Source of the DNA: CAZLPY01 sp964561525
GTDB lineage: Bacteria; Patescibacteriota; UBA1384; CAJBMM01
Length of the DNA: 32,733 nt
Direction: 5' to 3'
Assembly: GCA_964561525.1 (NCBI GenBank)
Contig: CAZLPY010000006.1
Span: 1-32,733, forward strand
Notes under the pieces: generated by a model
The model's input: the letters and a program-made list of their open reading frames with translations, nothing else
The model's database searches: none
What the model was told of the DNA's origin: nothing
Program-made: the position numbers and the translations under genes
Part shown: one piece after another, positions 1 to 9,158 of the stretch
How the letters are laid out: every line of letters starts with the position of its first letter
Position numbering within the stretch: position 1 is the stretch's first letter

Positions 1-366
1 TGCGTATGCTACAGGCATTTCGCGATAACTCCACAATTTTCGCTTGAAAATTTGGGTATGGTGGGGACAATTCATCGGCTTAAGCGCAAACTCGTGGCCT
101 TCACGAGTTTTAATGCGGAACAACTCGTCCTTAAATTTATCCCAGTGGCCGCTTTTTTGATATAGCTCTTTTTTGGTGATATGCGGAATTTCCACTTTTT
201 CGTATCCGTACTGCCGGCGCAGGCTCCACACCTTATCGTCTAGTAGATTCCGTAACAGCGTGCCCTTAGGCGTCCACAGTGGTAACCCCGGTCCGACCAG
301 GTCTGAAAAGGTAAATAAGTCTAGGGTTAAGCCAATTTTTTTGTGATCAGGAAGTTCGCTATTCAT
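1..366 (-). CDS. thrS: Threonyl-tRNA synthetase, N-terminal part (truncated by window edge)
   Basis: Class II aminoacyl-tRNA synthetase that charges tRNA-Thr in the cytoplasm. 122 codons are visible from the ATG at 366; the rest lies outside the window. The protein opens almost directly with the catalytic core: DHKKIG near residue 7, then a class II motif 1 region (LWTPKGTLLRNLL), the SGHWDKFKDELF block, and ALKPMNCPHH, which carries the zinc-binding Cys of ThrRS. Ordinary bacterial ThrRS has about 240 residues of TGS and editing domains before this point. They are absent here, so this is a core-only form that lacks the N-terminal Ser-tRNA editing domain. No Shine-Dalgarno precedes the ATG; a -10 box sits 6 nt upstream. 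Identity is secure. Confidence 0.93.
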   Translation of the reverse strand, partial: MNSELPDHKKIGLTLDLFTFSDLVGPGLPLWTPKGTLLRNLLDDKVWSLRRQYGYEKVEIPHITKKELYQKSGHWDKFKDELFRIKTREGHEFALKPMNCPHHTQIFKRKLWSYREMPVAYA

Positions 367-372
367 GGGTAA

Positions 373-401
373 ATAGTACCAGAAATCAGCTCATTTGACC
401 A
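373..401 (-). promoter_or_regulatory. thrS promoter, predicted leaderless
   Basis: On the minus strand TGGTCA (401-396), a 17-nt spacer and TACTAT (378-373) stand exactly 6 nt before the thrS ATG. Transcription would start at or next to the A of ATG. Confidence 0.55.
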
Positions 402-430
402 ACAATAGTGTGGAAGTATTGACTGCATTG

Positions 431-470
431 TGATATAACGAATGAATATTCTGTTCTCGAGCTCGTGAAC
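431..470 (+). promoter_or_regulatory. Extended -10 promoter and leader hairpin of gene 491
   Basis: TGaTATAAC (431-439) is an extended -10 element; no good -35 is seen. The predicted transcript starts near 446. It then carries an almost perfect 18-nt palindrome (453-470, GTTC...GAAC arms around CGAGCTCG) before the AAGGGGG-type ribosome binding site. Confidence 0.45.
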
Positions 471-490
471 ATCAAGGGGGAAATAAGAGT

Positions 491-739
491 ATGCATCTAA
501 ATTCGAATACCGCCAAAGCAATCGACATGGCGGCCGGTCTTGACGGAAGAGAGCGTGTTAAGCGGAGTCCGCGCTCAGAATCCGCCCATGTGGATTTCAG
601 CCAGTTCGACTTGACCGAGCTGTCTCAGTGCTCGCGAACGCGAACAATCCACTTGTGTGTTGACAGCGACGATCTGGTCAAGCACTTCAGCAGTTGCGAA
701 CCCTGCAGGATAGCCTGGCTAAAAGCCGGACACGTATAG
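491..739 (+). CDS. Small Cys/His protein of unknown function
   Basis: 82 residues, ATG preceded by AAGGGGG about 10 nt upstream. The N-terminal half is hydrophilic and basic. The C-terminal part contains C47, C56 and then H65-x3-C69-x2-C72. That arrangement resembles the end of the anti-sigma zinc-finger (zf-HC2) fold, although no membrane helix follows. I do not recognise the family. A zinc-binding regulatory role is only a guess from the HxxxCxxC motif. It is monocistronic, with its own promoter and leader hairpin upstream and strong hairpins downstream. Confidence 0.6.
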   Translation: MHLNSNTAKAIDMAAGLDGRERVKRSPRSESAHVDFSQFDLTELSQCSRTRTIHLCVDSDDLVKHFSSCEPCRIAWLKAGHV

Positions 740-810
740 GCTGGGCCTGGCGATGAACATTGACAGTTAGCGTCTTCCGGTTTAGATTCAAATTGCCCAG
801 GGGTGGACCA

Positions 811-852
811 CCCTACTCGGAGTTGTGAGAACCTTTCACCCTCCGAGTAGGG
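811..852 (+). repeat. Perfect 11-bp inverted repeat downstream of gene 491
   Basis: CCCTACTCGGA (811-821) pairs with TCCGAGTAGGG (842-852). A shorter inner stem (GTGA/TCAC) lies in the 20-nt loop. No T-run follows, so this is a 3'-UTR stem-loop rather than a complete intrinsic terminator. Confidence 0.6.
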
Positions 853-869
853 CACTACTCACTTAAGCT

Positions 870-910
870 TCCGGCTTGACAAGCGTTCGTCGAGCCGGAG
901 ATTTATTTTA
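870..910 (+). terminator. Intrinsic terminator for gene 491, facing glyA
   Basis: TCCGGCTTGAC (870-880) pairs with GTCGAGCCGGA (889-899) with one G-U pair, followed by the T-rich GATTTATTTTA. The tail runs into the last codons of glyA on the other strand. Confidence 0.6.
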
Positions 911-2137
911 TGAATCACTAGGTAAGGGAAATTTGCGACAGAGCATACGAACTTCTTCTCGGATTTTTTGATGAAGCGAAATATCGTCTGGGTTTTTGAG
1001 GGTCTCTACAATCCAGGCGCCTGTTTGCTCAAACTCTGCTTGCCCAAACCCGCGCGTGGTCATGGCCGGAGCACCTAAACGGACCCCCGAAGGATCAGAT
1101 GGTTTTCGAGTATCGTGTGGTATAAGCTGTTTATTGGCAGTGATACCGATCGTATCCAGCAATTCTTGGGCCTGCTTTCCACCCATGTTTAGCACCGTTA
1201 CATCGATCATCATCAAATGATTATCGGTACCTCCGGTAATGAGCTTTAGGCCACCATCGGATAAAGCTTTGGCCAACGTTTTGGCGTTTTTGATAATGTT
1301 ATGCGAATATTGCTGAAAACTGGGCTCTAGCGCCTCAGCAAAGCAAATTGCTTTTGCGGCTGTATTGTTATCGTGCGGGCCGCCTTGCATGCCCGGGAAC
1401 ACCGATTTATTCACTTTCACAGCCAACTCTTCGTTATTGGTGATGATAGCTCCGCCGCGTGGCCCACGCATCGTTTTATGCGTAGTAAAGGTTACCACGT
1501 CAGCGTATGGGAAAGGATGGGGGTGATCACCGCCTACTACTAACCCAGCAAAATGAGCGATGTCGGCCATTAAATAGGCGCCCACGGAATTAGCAATGGC
1601 GCGGAATTTTTTAAAGTCAATCTGGCGCGGGTATGAAGTGGCTCCGGTCATGATAGCTTTTGGTTTATGCTCCTCGGCAAGTTTGGCCACCGCTTCGTAG
1701 TCAATTAGACCATTTTCGTCCACGCCATAACTGACTACGTTAAATATTTTGCCTGGGAGTGCGTTTTTGAATCCATGAGTTAGGTGCCCTCCTTGAGCCA
1801 GTTCCATTCCCATCATGGTATCTCCAGGCTGCATTAAGGCTAGATAAGCTTCAGCGTTAGCCGGTGATCCAGAATATGGTTGTACGTTGGCAAACCCAGC
1901 CCCAAACACCTTTTTGCATAGCTCAATTGCCTCTGTTTCTATTTGGTCAATTACTTCTTGCCCACCGTAATACCGAGCTCCAGGATAGCCCTCGGAATAT
2001 TTATTGGTTAAAACGGAACCGAGAGCCGCCAGCACATCTTTCGACACGTAGTTCTCGCTTGGAATAAGCTCCATCCCCTCAAGCTGACGGGTGTGCTCAT
2101 CATTAATGAAACTCAGGATTTTATTTGATTGTGTCAT
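908..2137 (-). CDS. glyA: Serine hydroxymethyltransferase
   Basis: PLP enzyme that interconverts serine plus tetrahydrofolate with glycine plus methylene-THF, supplying one-carbon units. 409 residues, close to the usual bacterial length (about 415). Clear family blocks are: LIPSENYVS near residue 25, NKYSEGYPGARYYGG at 45-59, the NVQPYSGSPAN loop at 84-94, ADIAHFAGL at 191-199, and the cofactor site TTHKTMRGPRGG with the Schiff-base lysine at K221. The ATG at 2137 is supported by a -10 box 6 nt upstream and by conservation starting shortly after it; there is no ribosome binding site. It is divergent from the esterase gene at 2278. Identity is secure. Confidence 0.97.
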   Translation of the reverse strand: MTQSNKILSFINDEHTRQLEGMELIPSENYVSKDVLAALGSVLTNKYSEGYPGARYYGGQEVIDQIETEAIELCKKVFGAGFANVQPYSGSPANAEAYLALMQPGDTMMGMELAQGGHLTHGFKNALPGKIFNVVSYGVDENGLIDYEAVAKLAEEHKPKAIMTGATSYPRQIDFKKFRAIANSVGAYLMADIAHFAGLVVGGDHPHPFPYADVVTFTTHKTMRGPRGGAIITNNEELAVKVNKSVFPGMQGGPHDNNTAAKAICFAEALEPSFQQYSHNIIKNAKTLAKALSDGGLKLITGGTDNHLMMIDVTVLNMGGKQAQELLDTIGITANKQLIPHDTRKPSDPSGVRLGAPAMTTRGFGQAEFEQTGAWIVETLKNPDDISLHQKIREEVRMLCRKFPLPSDS

Positions 2138-2143
2138 ATCTTT

Positions 2144-2172
2144 AAATTACGCTATTTTCACTTTTTCGTCTA
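2144..2172 (-). promoter_or_regulatory. glyA promoter, predicted leaderless
   Basis: Minus-strand TAGACG (2172-2167), 17-nt spacer and TAATTT (2149-2144), with six bases between the -10 and the ATG. The hexamers are only moderate matches; the spacing repeats the pattern of other genes here. Confidence 0.4.
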
Positions 2173-2206
2173 TTTTTAACAAACTAATAAGAAAAAACGA
2201 GCTTTT

Positions 2207-2237
2207 TTGACATGTTAAATATACTGTGTGATATGAT
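2207..2237 (+). promoter_or_regulatory. Promoter of the esterase gene
   Basis: Consensus TTGACA (2207-2212), 19-nt spacer, and extended -10 TGaTATGAT (2229-2237). It lies about 40 nt upstream of the start codon at 2278. Confidence 0.65.
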
Positions 2238-2277
2238 TTTAGATGAACAATAATAATTCGGGAAAATGAGGAGGATC

Positions 2278-3633
2278 ATGTCTTGGCGACATACTAAAAT
2301 GAGGCTGATGCACGCACTTCCTGCAGTGCTAGCCTTGGTTGGGGTATCGTTTTTGAGTGTGGGAATAAGGGGGCTGGACTCATCGAGCTTTGGCATTAAT
2401 ACAGGTGTGCCTAAAGCTAAGGCGACGGGTATCAATTATATCGGCGTTATTGCTTGGGGTCAGAGCAACGAGCAAGGATACGGAAAAGATATTACCCCAT
2501 TAACTCAATACGGATATACCCCAACCCTTCCTTTTCCACAATTTGTATATAACGTCAACGTAACTGGACTCGCCAGTGGCAATAAAGATGCCTGGGTTAA
2601 GTTCGGCACCGGCACAGGCTATGGCCCTGAAGTGTCATTTATGAATGAATTTATGAAGAACTATCCAGACGGAACCAACTTTGCCGTATTAAAACAAACT
2701 GTTGGGGGCAGCGGAATTAAAGAATGGCTACCTGCACAGAACAAATATTGGCCATTGCTGCAGACCCAAGTACAACAAGCGAACGCTCGTGCTGCAGCGG
2801 CAGGAGACACCATCACTTGGACAGTAATGCAAACAGCTCATGGCGAAAATGGTTGGGCTACTACATACCCATATCTGCACCCTGAGGCAGCACCGGAATA
2901 TTCGGATGACTTCCGTACCTTCCTTGCAGCAGTTCGAGGTTTGGTCGGGAATCCTAACTTGCCGGTGGTTGAGGCTCGCATTGCCACTGATCGCATGACA
3001 GCAAGTAATGTGTTAGTTCCGGTGATGCAATTTGCTGGGTATAGCAACACCAATGCCAGTTGGGATGGGACATCGGTATTTACTACAACCACCACTCCAA
3101 CTAATGTCACGCCGGGAGATTGGGCGACTGTAGCTGTAGATGGGGCTTCGTTTTACTTCTATACGGCTCCAGTAGTATCGGTTAGTGGGAATACCATCAC
3201 ACTCGATACGACCATGGCTGTCGGTACACCTCCCACTGCTTCGGCTACTGGTCGGACGATCAAGATCTGTAAGGCTAGCAATAGTTGGGCTTATCCTAAT
3301 GTCCTTGGAGCAGCGATTTACCGCGCTTCCGTACAAGGCGGGCCTGTGCAGTACCGTACATTGCCAAACAACGTGACCGTGGGTCGCACACCATACCACG
3401 CTCCAGTAGCTCGTTATTGGTGGAATGGCTACGATAGCTGGCAGAACGGCACACTGCAAGATATGGCCAACGGAGCTGATCCATTAATCACTGCAGTCAA
3501 TAGCGACGGGCTCACAGTGAACCAAAATCAGCCAGCAGGACAGCCTCAGTATTGGTATCACACCGATAGCGCTGGATATGTGTATATGGGTCGACAAGCC
3601 GCTTTTGCCGCAAAGTGGTTGCTCGGATTGTAA
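2278..3633 (+). CDS. Secreted SGNH/GQSN-type carbohydrate esterase (sialate O-acetylesterase-like, CE6 family)
   Basis: About 451 residues. The ATG at 2278 is preferred over the in-frame ATG at 2266 because GAGGAGG lies between them at correct spacing. The N-terminus has basic residues and a hydrophobic stretch (ALPAVLALVGVSFLSVG), read as a signal peptide or anchor. The mature protein begins with IGVIAWGQSNEQGYG; GQSN carries the nucleophile Ser of this family. A second block, LKQTVGGSGIKEW, follows. The C-terminus has WYHTDSAGYVYMGRQAA, whose His fits the catalytic Asp/His motif. An insert rich in Thr and Gly (about residues 280-345) looks like an added beta module. The likely substrate is an acetylated glycan outside the cell. 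Family assignment is good; the substrate is unknown. Confidence 0.8.
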   Translation: MSWRHTKMRLMHALPAVLALVGVSFLSVGIRGLDSSSFGINTGVPKAKATGINYIGVIAWGQSNEQGYGKDITPLTQYGYTPTLPFPQFVYNVNVTGLASGNKDAWVKFGTGTGYGPEVSFMNEFMKNYPDGTNFAVLKQTVGGSGIKEWLPAQNKYWPLLQTQVQQANARAAAAGDTITWTVMQTAHGENGWATTYPYLHPEAAPEYSDDFRTFLAAVRGLVGNPNLPVVEARIATDRMTASNVLVPVMQFAGYSNTNASWDGTSVFTTTTTPTNVTPGDWATVAVDGASFYFYTAPVVSVSGNTITLDTTMAVGTPPTASATGRTIKICKASNSWAYPNVLGAAIYRASVQGGPVQYRTLPNNVTVGRTPYHAPVARYWWNGYDSWQNGTLQDMANGADPLITAVNSDGLTVNQNQPAGQPQYWYHTDSAGYVYMGRQAAFAAKWLLGL

Positions 3634-3649
3634 GGTTTTCTAAACAAAT

Positions 3650-3682
3650 AAAAAGTGGTCCCTTTTACCGGGTCCACTTTTT
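3650..3682 (+). terminator. Intrinsic terminator after the esterase
   Basis: AAAAAGTGG (3650-3658) pairs with CCACTTTTT (3674-3682), with inner CCC/GGG pairs; it ends in a T-run. Confidence 0.85.
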
Positions 3683-3706
3683 ATGTAGCGAACGCAAACG
3701 TCGAGC

Positions 3707-3736
3707 TTGACAATCGCAATATACCTATTTTATACG
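3707..3736 (+). promoter_or_regulatory. Possible orphan promoter in the 3' intergenic region
   Basis: TTGACA (3707-3712) and TATACG (3731-3736) with an 18-nt spacer face the 3' end of the giant gene. No gene follows on this strand, only a GGAGAGG-led 9-codon frame near 3771. It could drive a short antisense RNA or be chance. Confidence 0.3.
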
Positions 3737-3823
3737 TTTTAGTCTGCCTAATCAGCTAGCGGAGAGGTGGTTGCTACTTGTCACGCCATATCGGTTCTGA
3801 CCTAATCAATTACTGGCCATGAT

Positions 3824-3855
3824 CGACAAACTAATCCCCATAGATTAATTTGTCG
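3824..3855. terminator. Stem-loop after the giant surface-protein gene
   Basis: CGACAAA (3824-3830) pairs with TTTGTCG (3849-3855), and an inner AATC/GATT stem follows a small internal loop. It lies 15 nt past the giant gene's stop. The minus-strand tail is not T-rich, so its terminator activity is uncertain. Confidence 0.45.
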
Positions 3856-3869
3856 GGCAAATCTATTGT

Positions 3870-6800
3870 TTAGTTTGGCGCTACTTCAACTAATACAGAA
3901 AGTAGTGACGACGAAGCGTTTGTTAGTACTCGGCCAATACATGCATTTACAGCAGCAGTAACGTTATTCACGGCTCCTGATGTAGTTGAGGTGCCAGCAC
4001 ACGCCGCCCGCGCGGCGCCGCTGACTGCCTGAGCATAGGCATGCCCACTTGTCATCATAATAGCTGTTCCAGCACCTCCATTGCCAACTACAACTATGCC
4101 GGCAACTCCAGTGTCTGCGCCTGTCGTACTAAGTTTCACTTGGTTATCGGCCGAGGTATCAGTAATTACAATCGATCCTGGATCAGTAGCTGCTGCGGTT
4201 TTAACATAAATCAGGCTCCCTCCGATAAAAAACCGCGTATCGGCTACGGAAGAAATTGAGCCACCGCTAGTTACGACCTTTGCAATCACAATCGTAGGCT
4301 TACTGGCATCAAAGGTGGGAACTGTAGCTTGTTTACCTAAAGTACATGTGGGACCAGAGGTTGAGGTACCATTGTTCGATGTGACATACACATAATTCGT
4401 AGTATTATCAGCCATGGCAAGTGTCGTATCTGCAGTAACGATACAGCGATTGATACTATTCGAGCTACTAGGAGACGTACCAGTATAGGCAGAGCCTTGG
4501 CGGATGTTTAAGGTCAGGCCGGCCCCGGCATCGGTCTCTAGCGCGCTTGAAGTCCCAGTTAGGTTTCCTGCAGTCCCACCCGAGTTCGGGTCCACTCCAA
4601 CTAATGGCACGCCGGGCAAGCTTTGGCCACTGCCAAGTTTTCCTGTGACGTCAACATAGAATTTGATAGAGCCATCACTCGCCTGTCCTTCAATTAAATC
4701 ACTTACAGCACTCGCTGCCGCTTTGACAATCAAGCCAACTTGCGCGGTAGAGTTAAGGTTTAGAACTAGATTGCCTGAAGCGGTGATATCTCCTGTACCA
4801 ACCACTTTGAACTTGGTAGTGCCGTTAGCTTCGAATTCGAGGAAATTCCCGGAGAAACCGTTTGCTGCGTTGATGCCGATATAATTTCCAGCTGAAGCTC
4901 CACTCGTAATGGCAGTACCCATACGAATCTCGGATATTGAAGTGGAGGCGGTGATCGTCCCAGTAAGCTGCAAAGCGGTACCGGCGGTCGAGTTTGCCCA
5001 CAGCCCGGTTGAAGTTATGGCGCCATTAGTAATTTTACCGTTTGTGTCAACTTTCAATTGTGAAGCGCCGTTTAACGTAAAGTTGACGAAGTCCGCCAAG
5101 CTCCCAAGCGGGGCATCCGCTCCAATAAATGTACCATTAGCGCTATAGCCAGTAGCGGCAGCTGCCTTTCCAGCACCTTGGACTAATAATCCAATTGAGC
5201 TTGTATTATTCGGGTTAGTAATTTGCAATAACCCATTTGCACTAGCAGACATACCACTGGTAACGGTAGCCCGTAGCCAGTAGGCACTGACACTATTCAC
5301 AGTTGCCTTGACCAGTACATTAGTCCATGAAATATCACCATTGGTTGTGAATCCAGTTGTCCCATCACTTCCACCGGATATCGCCGTCCACGTGCCACAT
5401 GCATTCCCCGAGAGGGCAGTACAGACCTCGAATGATACTGTTCCCCCCGTACCAGTATTCTTCTTAAAGGTCATTTGACGCCACGATGCCGCATCAAACC
5501 CGAAGTAAGTACGGTCGTTTAAGGCCCCAGAGTTTGCGAAGACGTCGAAGTTGGCCGAACCATTGGCTGAGGCTGTCGCATCTGCAAAAGAACTTTCAGC
5601 TGTGGTGGTGCGGAGGACAGCGTCAAATAACCAAGGAATAACAGTAGTACCGCCGGTAGCACTCACACTAAATGCTCGGCTTGATGATGTTTGAAAATCG
5701 GCCAGGTTCCCGACAAAATATGGAGAAGCGTTTACGCCAAGGCCGGTACCCGATGTAGACCAGTTAGTTGAGATCGCGGTGGAGGGCTCAATTAATAATT
5801 GCGGCTTAGTAGTAGTGGTGGATCCGCCTGTAAACCATGCTCCACTCAATAACTGACCAGGCGTTGAGGCAGCTCCGGCGGACGTACCAATAATCTCGCC
5901 ATCAAACCTACTAGTGCCTCCCTGGATCCATAAGGCATACGAATTAGTGATGGTAGCGTTTGCACCTGGTGCAGGGGCCCCAGTTATAGCAACCGTCGCG
6001 GCATTTGTGATAGTTGATGTGGAAGTAAAGGCGTAAGTGGGAGCTTGCACTACCGCCGCGCGCTGAGTAGTTAATGCACCGCCAGTAAATTGCACCGTAC
6101 GCGCGAGGTTTAGATTCACATCGATGGCCTCCGTCGATGCGGCAAGTGTGGTATGAGCAGCACCAGTGACGGTCAAATGTGTCGGGGTGCCACTCGTGGC
6201 CGCAGCAGGAGCAATGGTGATATCCCCTCGAGCTGTCACACTCGAGCCTGAGACTGCACTAAACGTAGTTGCGCCACCACGATACTGTAGCTCAGTTCCT
6301 GAACCACCGGGGTTTGCACTGCTACAACCGGAACACGAAGATACAGTGAGCGCGCCGCCAGAAGTGATCTTCGCCACGCTACTACCGTTAACTTGTAGAT
6401 CAACTAGGTTTCCACTAAAGCCGCTGGCCCCATTAACGCCAAGCGCAGTGCCTGAAGTTGACCATGCACTTGAAGTAGTACCGGATGGCTGAATAAGCAC
6501 CTGAGGTGTCGTGGTAGATCCACTACCACCGCTAAACCAGGTACCGCTGAATATTCCAGCCGGCGTCGAAGCAGCTCCAGCCGTAGAGACAGCTAGCTGA
6601 CTGGAGATAGTACCACTTGCAACGCTCAGTCCATTAACAGCTGTAGCCGACAAAGTTCCACCGCTCACGGTACCCCCAGAGAGTGTTCCTCCTGAAATGG
6701 TAGCCGAATTGATTGTACTCGCTGCTGTCACAGCCCCAGCACTCGTAATGATAAATTTAGATGAAGCCGCCACTTGAAGATCAATCAAGTTGCCAGCAAA

Positions 6801-8921
6801 TCCACTTGCACTATTAACCCCAATCCCTGTTCCGGAGGTTGACCATGCCGTCGAGGCGGTGCCACTTGGCTCAACTAGGAATTGCGGTTTGGTGGTAGTT
6901 GCAGATCCTCCGCTAAACCAAGAGCCAGTTAAAATCTCAGCTGGGGTAGACAGTGCTCCATTTACCGAGAAGCTGTTTGCGGCGCTAAATGTGTTGCTTT
7001 GGTTTTGGTAGGCTACGTTCGACAACGTACCAGCCGTGTTAATATCGGTCCCATTTAACTGTAGCGAGGTCGCGGCGTTTAAGGTTGCGACTTTGAGCGT
7101 AGCGTAGGTAGAGGTGCCAACTCGCGAATACAGATCGAATTGATTCGTTGAGCCAGTCCATTGTAATGCAGCGTAGGTATTCAAAGTCGGACCGAGATAA
7201 AACTGAATTCGTTGCGTATCGGTATTATTTGTGGTCTGACCAGTATCAATAGCAAAGGTTAATGACGAGGTACCGTTTACATTGGTTGAGCCAATATTCA
7301 AATTGTCAAAATAGCCAGTGTCAAAGTGATTGGTTGACGAACCAACGTTAATACCACCGGCGCTCGGAATAATGCTTGAGTTAACGGTAATATTCTGCCC
7401 CGAGGTACCGATCGAGGCACTACCGTTGACAGTTAAACTCGCAGCACTAACGGTGCCATTAAACAGCCCATTACCGCCGGAATCAACTTTAAATTCAGTG
7501 GTGCCATTGTGCTGAAAGTGCAGTAGATCCGCTGCCGAACCTGCTCCAGCGTTTGGTTGATTCAAGCCAAGGTACGTTCCACCGTTAGCGGCTGCGTTGC
7601 CACCAGTAATAGCTGTGCCAATTTGGACCAGTGACGACGTCGCCGAAACGGCCGGGGCTCCAGTGACCGCTAATTCGCTTGCTCCCGTGCCGGAAAGAGT
7701 GACGGTGCTCGAAAAAGCACCCGTTGTCGCCCCAGACAATGCTCCTGTATTCGTAATTCCACCGGAACTTGCGTCTAATGACCCTACTGTGACACCACCT
7801 GAGGCATTTATAGTAGTTGCACCTGCAATTGCTCCGGCGTTGGTGATACCAGTTGAATTGACATTTATGCCGCCGGCCGTGACCGTTAGCCCGCTTGTCA
7901 CGATATTGACTCCACCCGAGGTAACGCGTAACACATCGGTACCAGCGTTCTGTACGGCAAACTTAGAGGTTGAACCCGCTGCAATGTTGACCACAAAGTT
8001 GGCGTCAGTGGCAGTATCGTTGAGCGTTACACCAATATCACGTGCGTCGGTTGTGGAAATAGTATTACCTGCTGTATACGCACCTTGCAGCGTGACAGAG
8101 GCTCCTGAACAGCCTATACACGAATTAACAGTTAGGGTACCAGCTGCATCAATTTTAACTTTTGATGAGCCACCAACTTGAAAATCAAGCAGATTCCCTG
8201 CGTATCCGCCTGGAGCATTTAAACCAAGATAGGTACCGTTTGATGAGCCAGAAACAATCGCGCTACCTAGCTGCAAAAGCGATGCGGTGCCGAGTCCAGG
8301 CGGTGAACCTAAAATTTGTACAGACCCTGTGCTGTCAGTTGTGACGAGGCTATTTGCGCCGGTGCCAGGCACCTTGCCTTGCACGTTATCGGCAGAGATG
8401 GCCGCTGGCACGGTGCCCAGTTTGCGACGCGGTACAAGCTCAGGATCATTATTGATACGAATGCCCAAAAATAACGCATTATTCGAAAAATCAATTGAAC
8501 TTGGGAGTGCGGTCGTATCACCAAGGAAACTAAAGAGTAAGCCGTTTTTGACAGCGACCGTTTTTGTTTCGCTCCACAGTCGTGATGCTGCATCAGAATC
8601 TGAAGGAAATGCATCGGTTGAGGTACGGTCGATAGAATAAATGGCGTAGCGCACCGTAAAATCACCGTTCGCAACCGGTAGGTGAGTGACTGGATCAAGC
8701 AGCCTGGCAGAGATCGGGATTTGTCGACCAAGATCAGTCGTTGCCGCGTGCGTGGTGCCTATATGCAGTAAGCCTAGCTGCCCTAATTGACCCAATCCTG
8801 CGCACAGCATCAGCGCAATAATCGCTAAACATATTACTACGCTCACGCGGCCTGACGCTTTTGCGCCAAACCGAGCACGCAAATGATTGCGTACCCAATT
8901 TTCAGGTTGCGGTAATCTCAA
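3870..8921 (-). CDS. Giant repetitive surface/fibre-like protein
   Basis: 1,683 residues. Translation starts at TTG (8921) with AAGGAG seven bases upstream; no ATG is better placed. Residues 24-60 form one membrane segment or signal (VSVVICLAIIALMLCAGLG) ending near THAA. Residues 62-180 form a conserved-looking head domain (ISARLLDPVTHLPVANG ... ELVPRRKLGTVPA). From about 213 to 1400 a module recurs seven times, ending in variants of GNLLDFQVGGSSKVKI. Three copies (near 657, 787 and 1019) are long and begin STPA/STPG...WF(S/T)GGS. The composition is Gly/Ser/Thr/Ala-rich with almost no charge, as in beta-helical fibres. The last 80 residues (GIVVVGNGGAGTA ... IGRVLTNAS) form a separate cap. 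CxGC motifs recur at 268-271 and 863-866. It is probably a cell-surface adhesin or fibre; the function is inferred from architecture only. Confidence 0.75.
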   Translation of the reverse strand: MRLPQPENWVRNHLRARFGAKASGRVSVVICLAIIALMLCAGLGQLGQLGLLHIGTTHAATTDLGRQIPISARLLDPVTHLPVANGDFTVRYAIYSIDRTSTDAFPSDSDAASRLWSETKTVAVKNGLLFSFLGDTTALPSSIDFSNNALFLGIRINNDPELVPRRKLGTVPAAISADNVQGKVPGTGANSLVTTDSTGSVQILGSPPGLGTASLLQLGSAIVSGSSNGTYLGLNAPGGYAGNLLDFQVGGSSKVKIDAAGTLTVNSCIGCSGASVTLQGAYTAGNTISTTDARDIGVTLNDTATDANFVVNIAAGSTSKFAVQNAGTDVLRVTSGGVNIVTSGLTVTAGGINVNSTGITNAGAIAGATTINASGGVTVGSLDASSGGITNTGALSGATTGAFSSTVTLSGTGASELAVTGAPAVSATSSLVQIGTAITGGNAAANGGTYLGLNQPNAGAGSAADLLHFQHNGTTEFKVDSGGNGLFNGTVSAASLTVNGSASIGTSGQNITVNSSIIPSAGGINVGSSTNHFDTGYFDNLNIGSTNVNGTSSLTFAIDTGQTTNNTDTQRIQFYLGPTLNTYAALQWTGSTNQFDLYSRVGTSTYATLKVATLNAATSLQLNGTDINTAGTLSNVAYQNQSNTFSAANSFSVNGALSTPAEILTGSWFSGGSATTTKPQFLVEPSGTASTAWSTSGTGIGVNSASGFAGNLIDLQVAASSKFIITSAGAVTAASTINSATISGGTLSGGTVSGGTLSATAVNGLSVASGTISSQLAVSTAGAASTPAGIFSGTWFSGGSGSTTTPQVLIQPSGTTSSAWSTSGTALGVNGASGFSGNLVDLQVNGSSVAKITSGGALTVSSCSGCSSANPGGSGTELQYRGGATTFSAVSGSSVTARGDITIAPAAATSGTPTHLTVTGAAHTTLAASTEAIDVNLNLARTVQFTGGALTTQRAAVVQAPTYAFTSTSTITNAATVAITGAPAPGANATITNSYALWIQGGTSRFDGEIIGTSAGAASTPGQLLSGAWFTGGSTTTTKPQLLIEPSTAISTNWSTSGTGLGVNASPYFVGNLADFQTSSSRAFSVSATGGTTVIPWLFDAVLRTTTAESSFADATASANGSANFDVFANSGALNDRTYFGFDAASWRQMTFKKNTGTGGTVSFEVCTALSGNACGTWTAISGGSDGTTGFTTNGDISWTNVLVKATVNSVSAYWLRATVTSGMSASANGLLQITNPNNTSSIGLLVQGAGKAAAATGYSANGTFIGADAPLGSLADFVNFTLNGASQLKVDTNGKITNGAITSTGLWANSTAGTALQLTGTITASTSISEIRMGTAITSGASAGNYIGINAANGFSGNFLEFEANGTTKFKVVGTGDITASGNLVLNLNSTAQVGLIVKAAASAVSDLIEGQASDGSIKFYVDVTGKLGSGQSLPGVPLVGVDPNSGGTAGNLTGTSSALETDAGAGLTLNIRQGSAYTGTSPSSSNSINRCIVTADTTLAMADNTTNYVYVTSNNGTSTSGPTCTLGKQATVPTFDASKPTIVIAKVVTSGGSISSVADTRFFIGGSLIYVKTAAATDPGSIVITDTSADNQVKLSTTGADTGVAGIVVVGNGGAGTAIMMTSGHAYAQAVSGAARAACAGTSTTSGAVNNVTAAVNACIGRVLTNASSSLLSVLVEVAPN

Positions 8922-8958
8922 AACCCCTCTCCTTCATTACGTCTAAGATTACTACTTC

Positions 8959-8964
8959 AGTATA
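8959..8964 (-). promoter_or_regulatory. -10 box of the giant surface-protein gene
   Basis: TATACT on the minus strand, about 38 nt before the TTG start, with a weak TATTCA 17 nt further upstream. It leaves a short leader that contains AAGGAG. Confidence 0.4.
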
Positions 8965-9158
8965 TCGTTATTACTAGTAGATGAATAGCAAAGGAAATGA
9001 CTATAACTTATGCTCACACCATCACGGCTTGTAGTGAACAATCACAATCATTTACTCTCAAGCAGCGGTGCTTGTGATTTTTCTCGATGTTGTCAATAGG
9101 GGTGAGCTATAGCCCGGACATCGCAATGAATGTCTATCCAGCCATTAATATTTCCTGT

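Noticed and set aside
2266..2277. ATG at 2266 as start of the esterase
   Set aside because: The GAGGAGG ribosome binding site lies inside these first codons and points to the ATG at 2278.
7597..8181. Long antisense open frames within the giant gene (also 6166-6492, 8287-8640 and others)
   Set aside because: They mirror the biased codon use of the opposite strand, lack ribosome binding sites and resemble no protein family.
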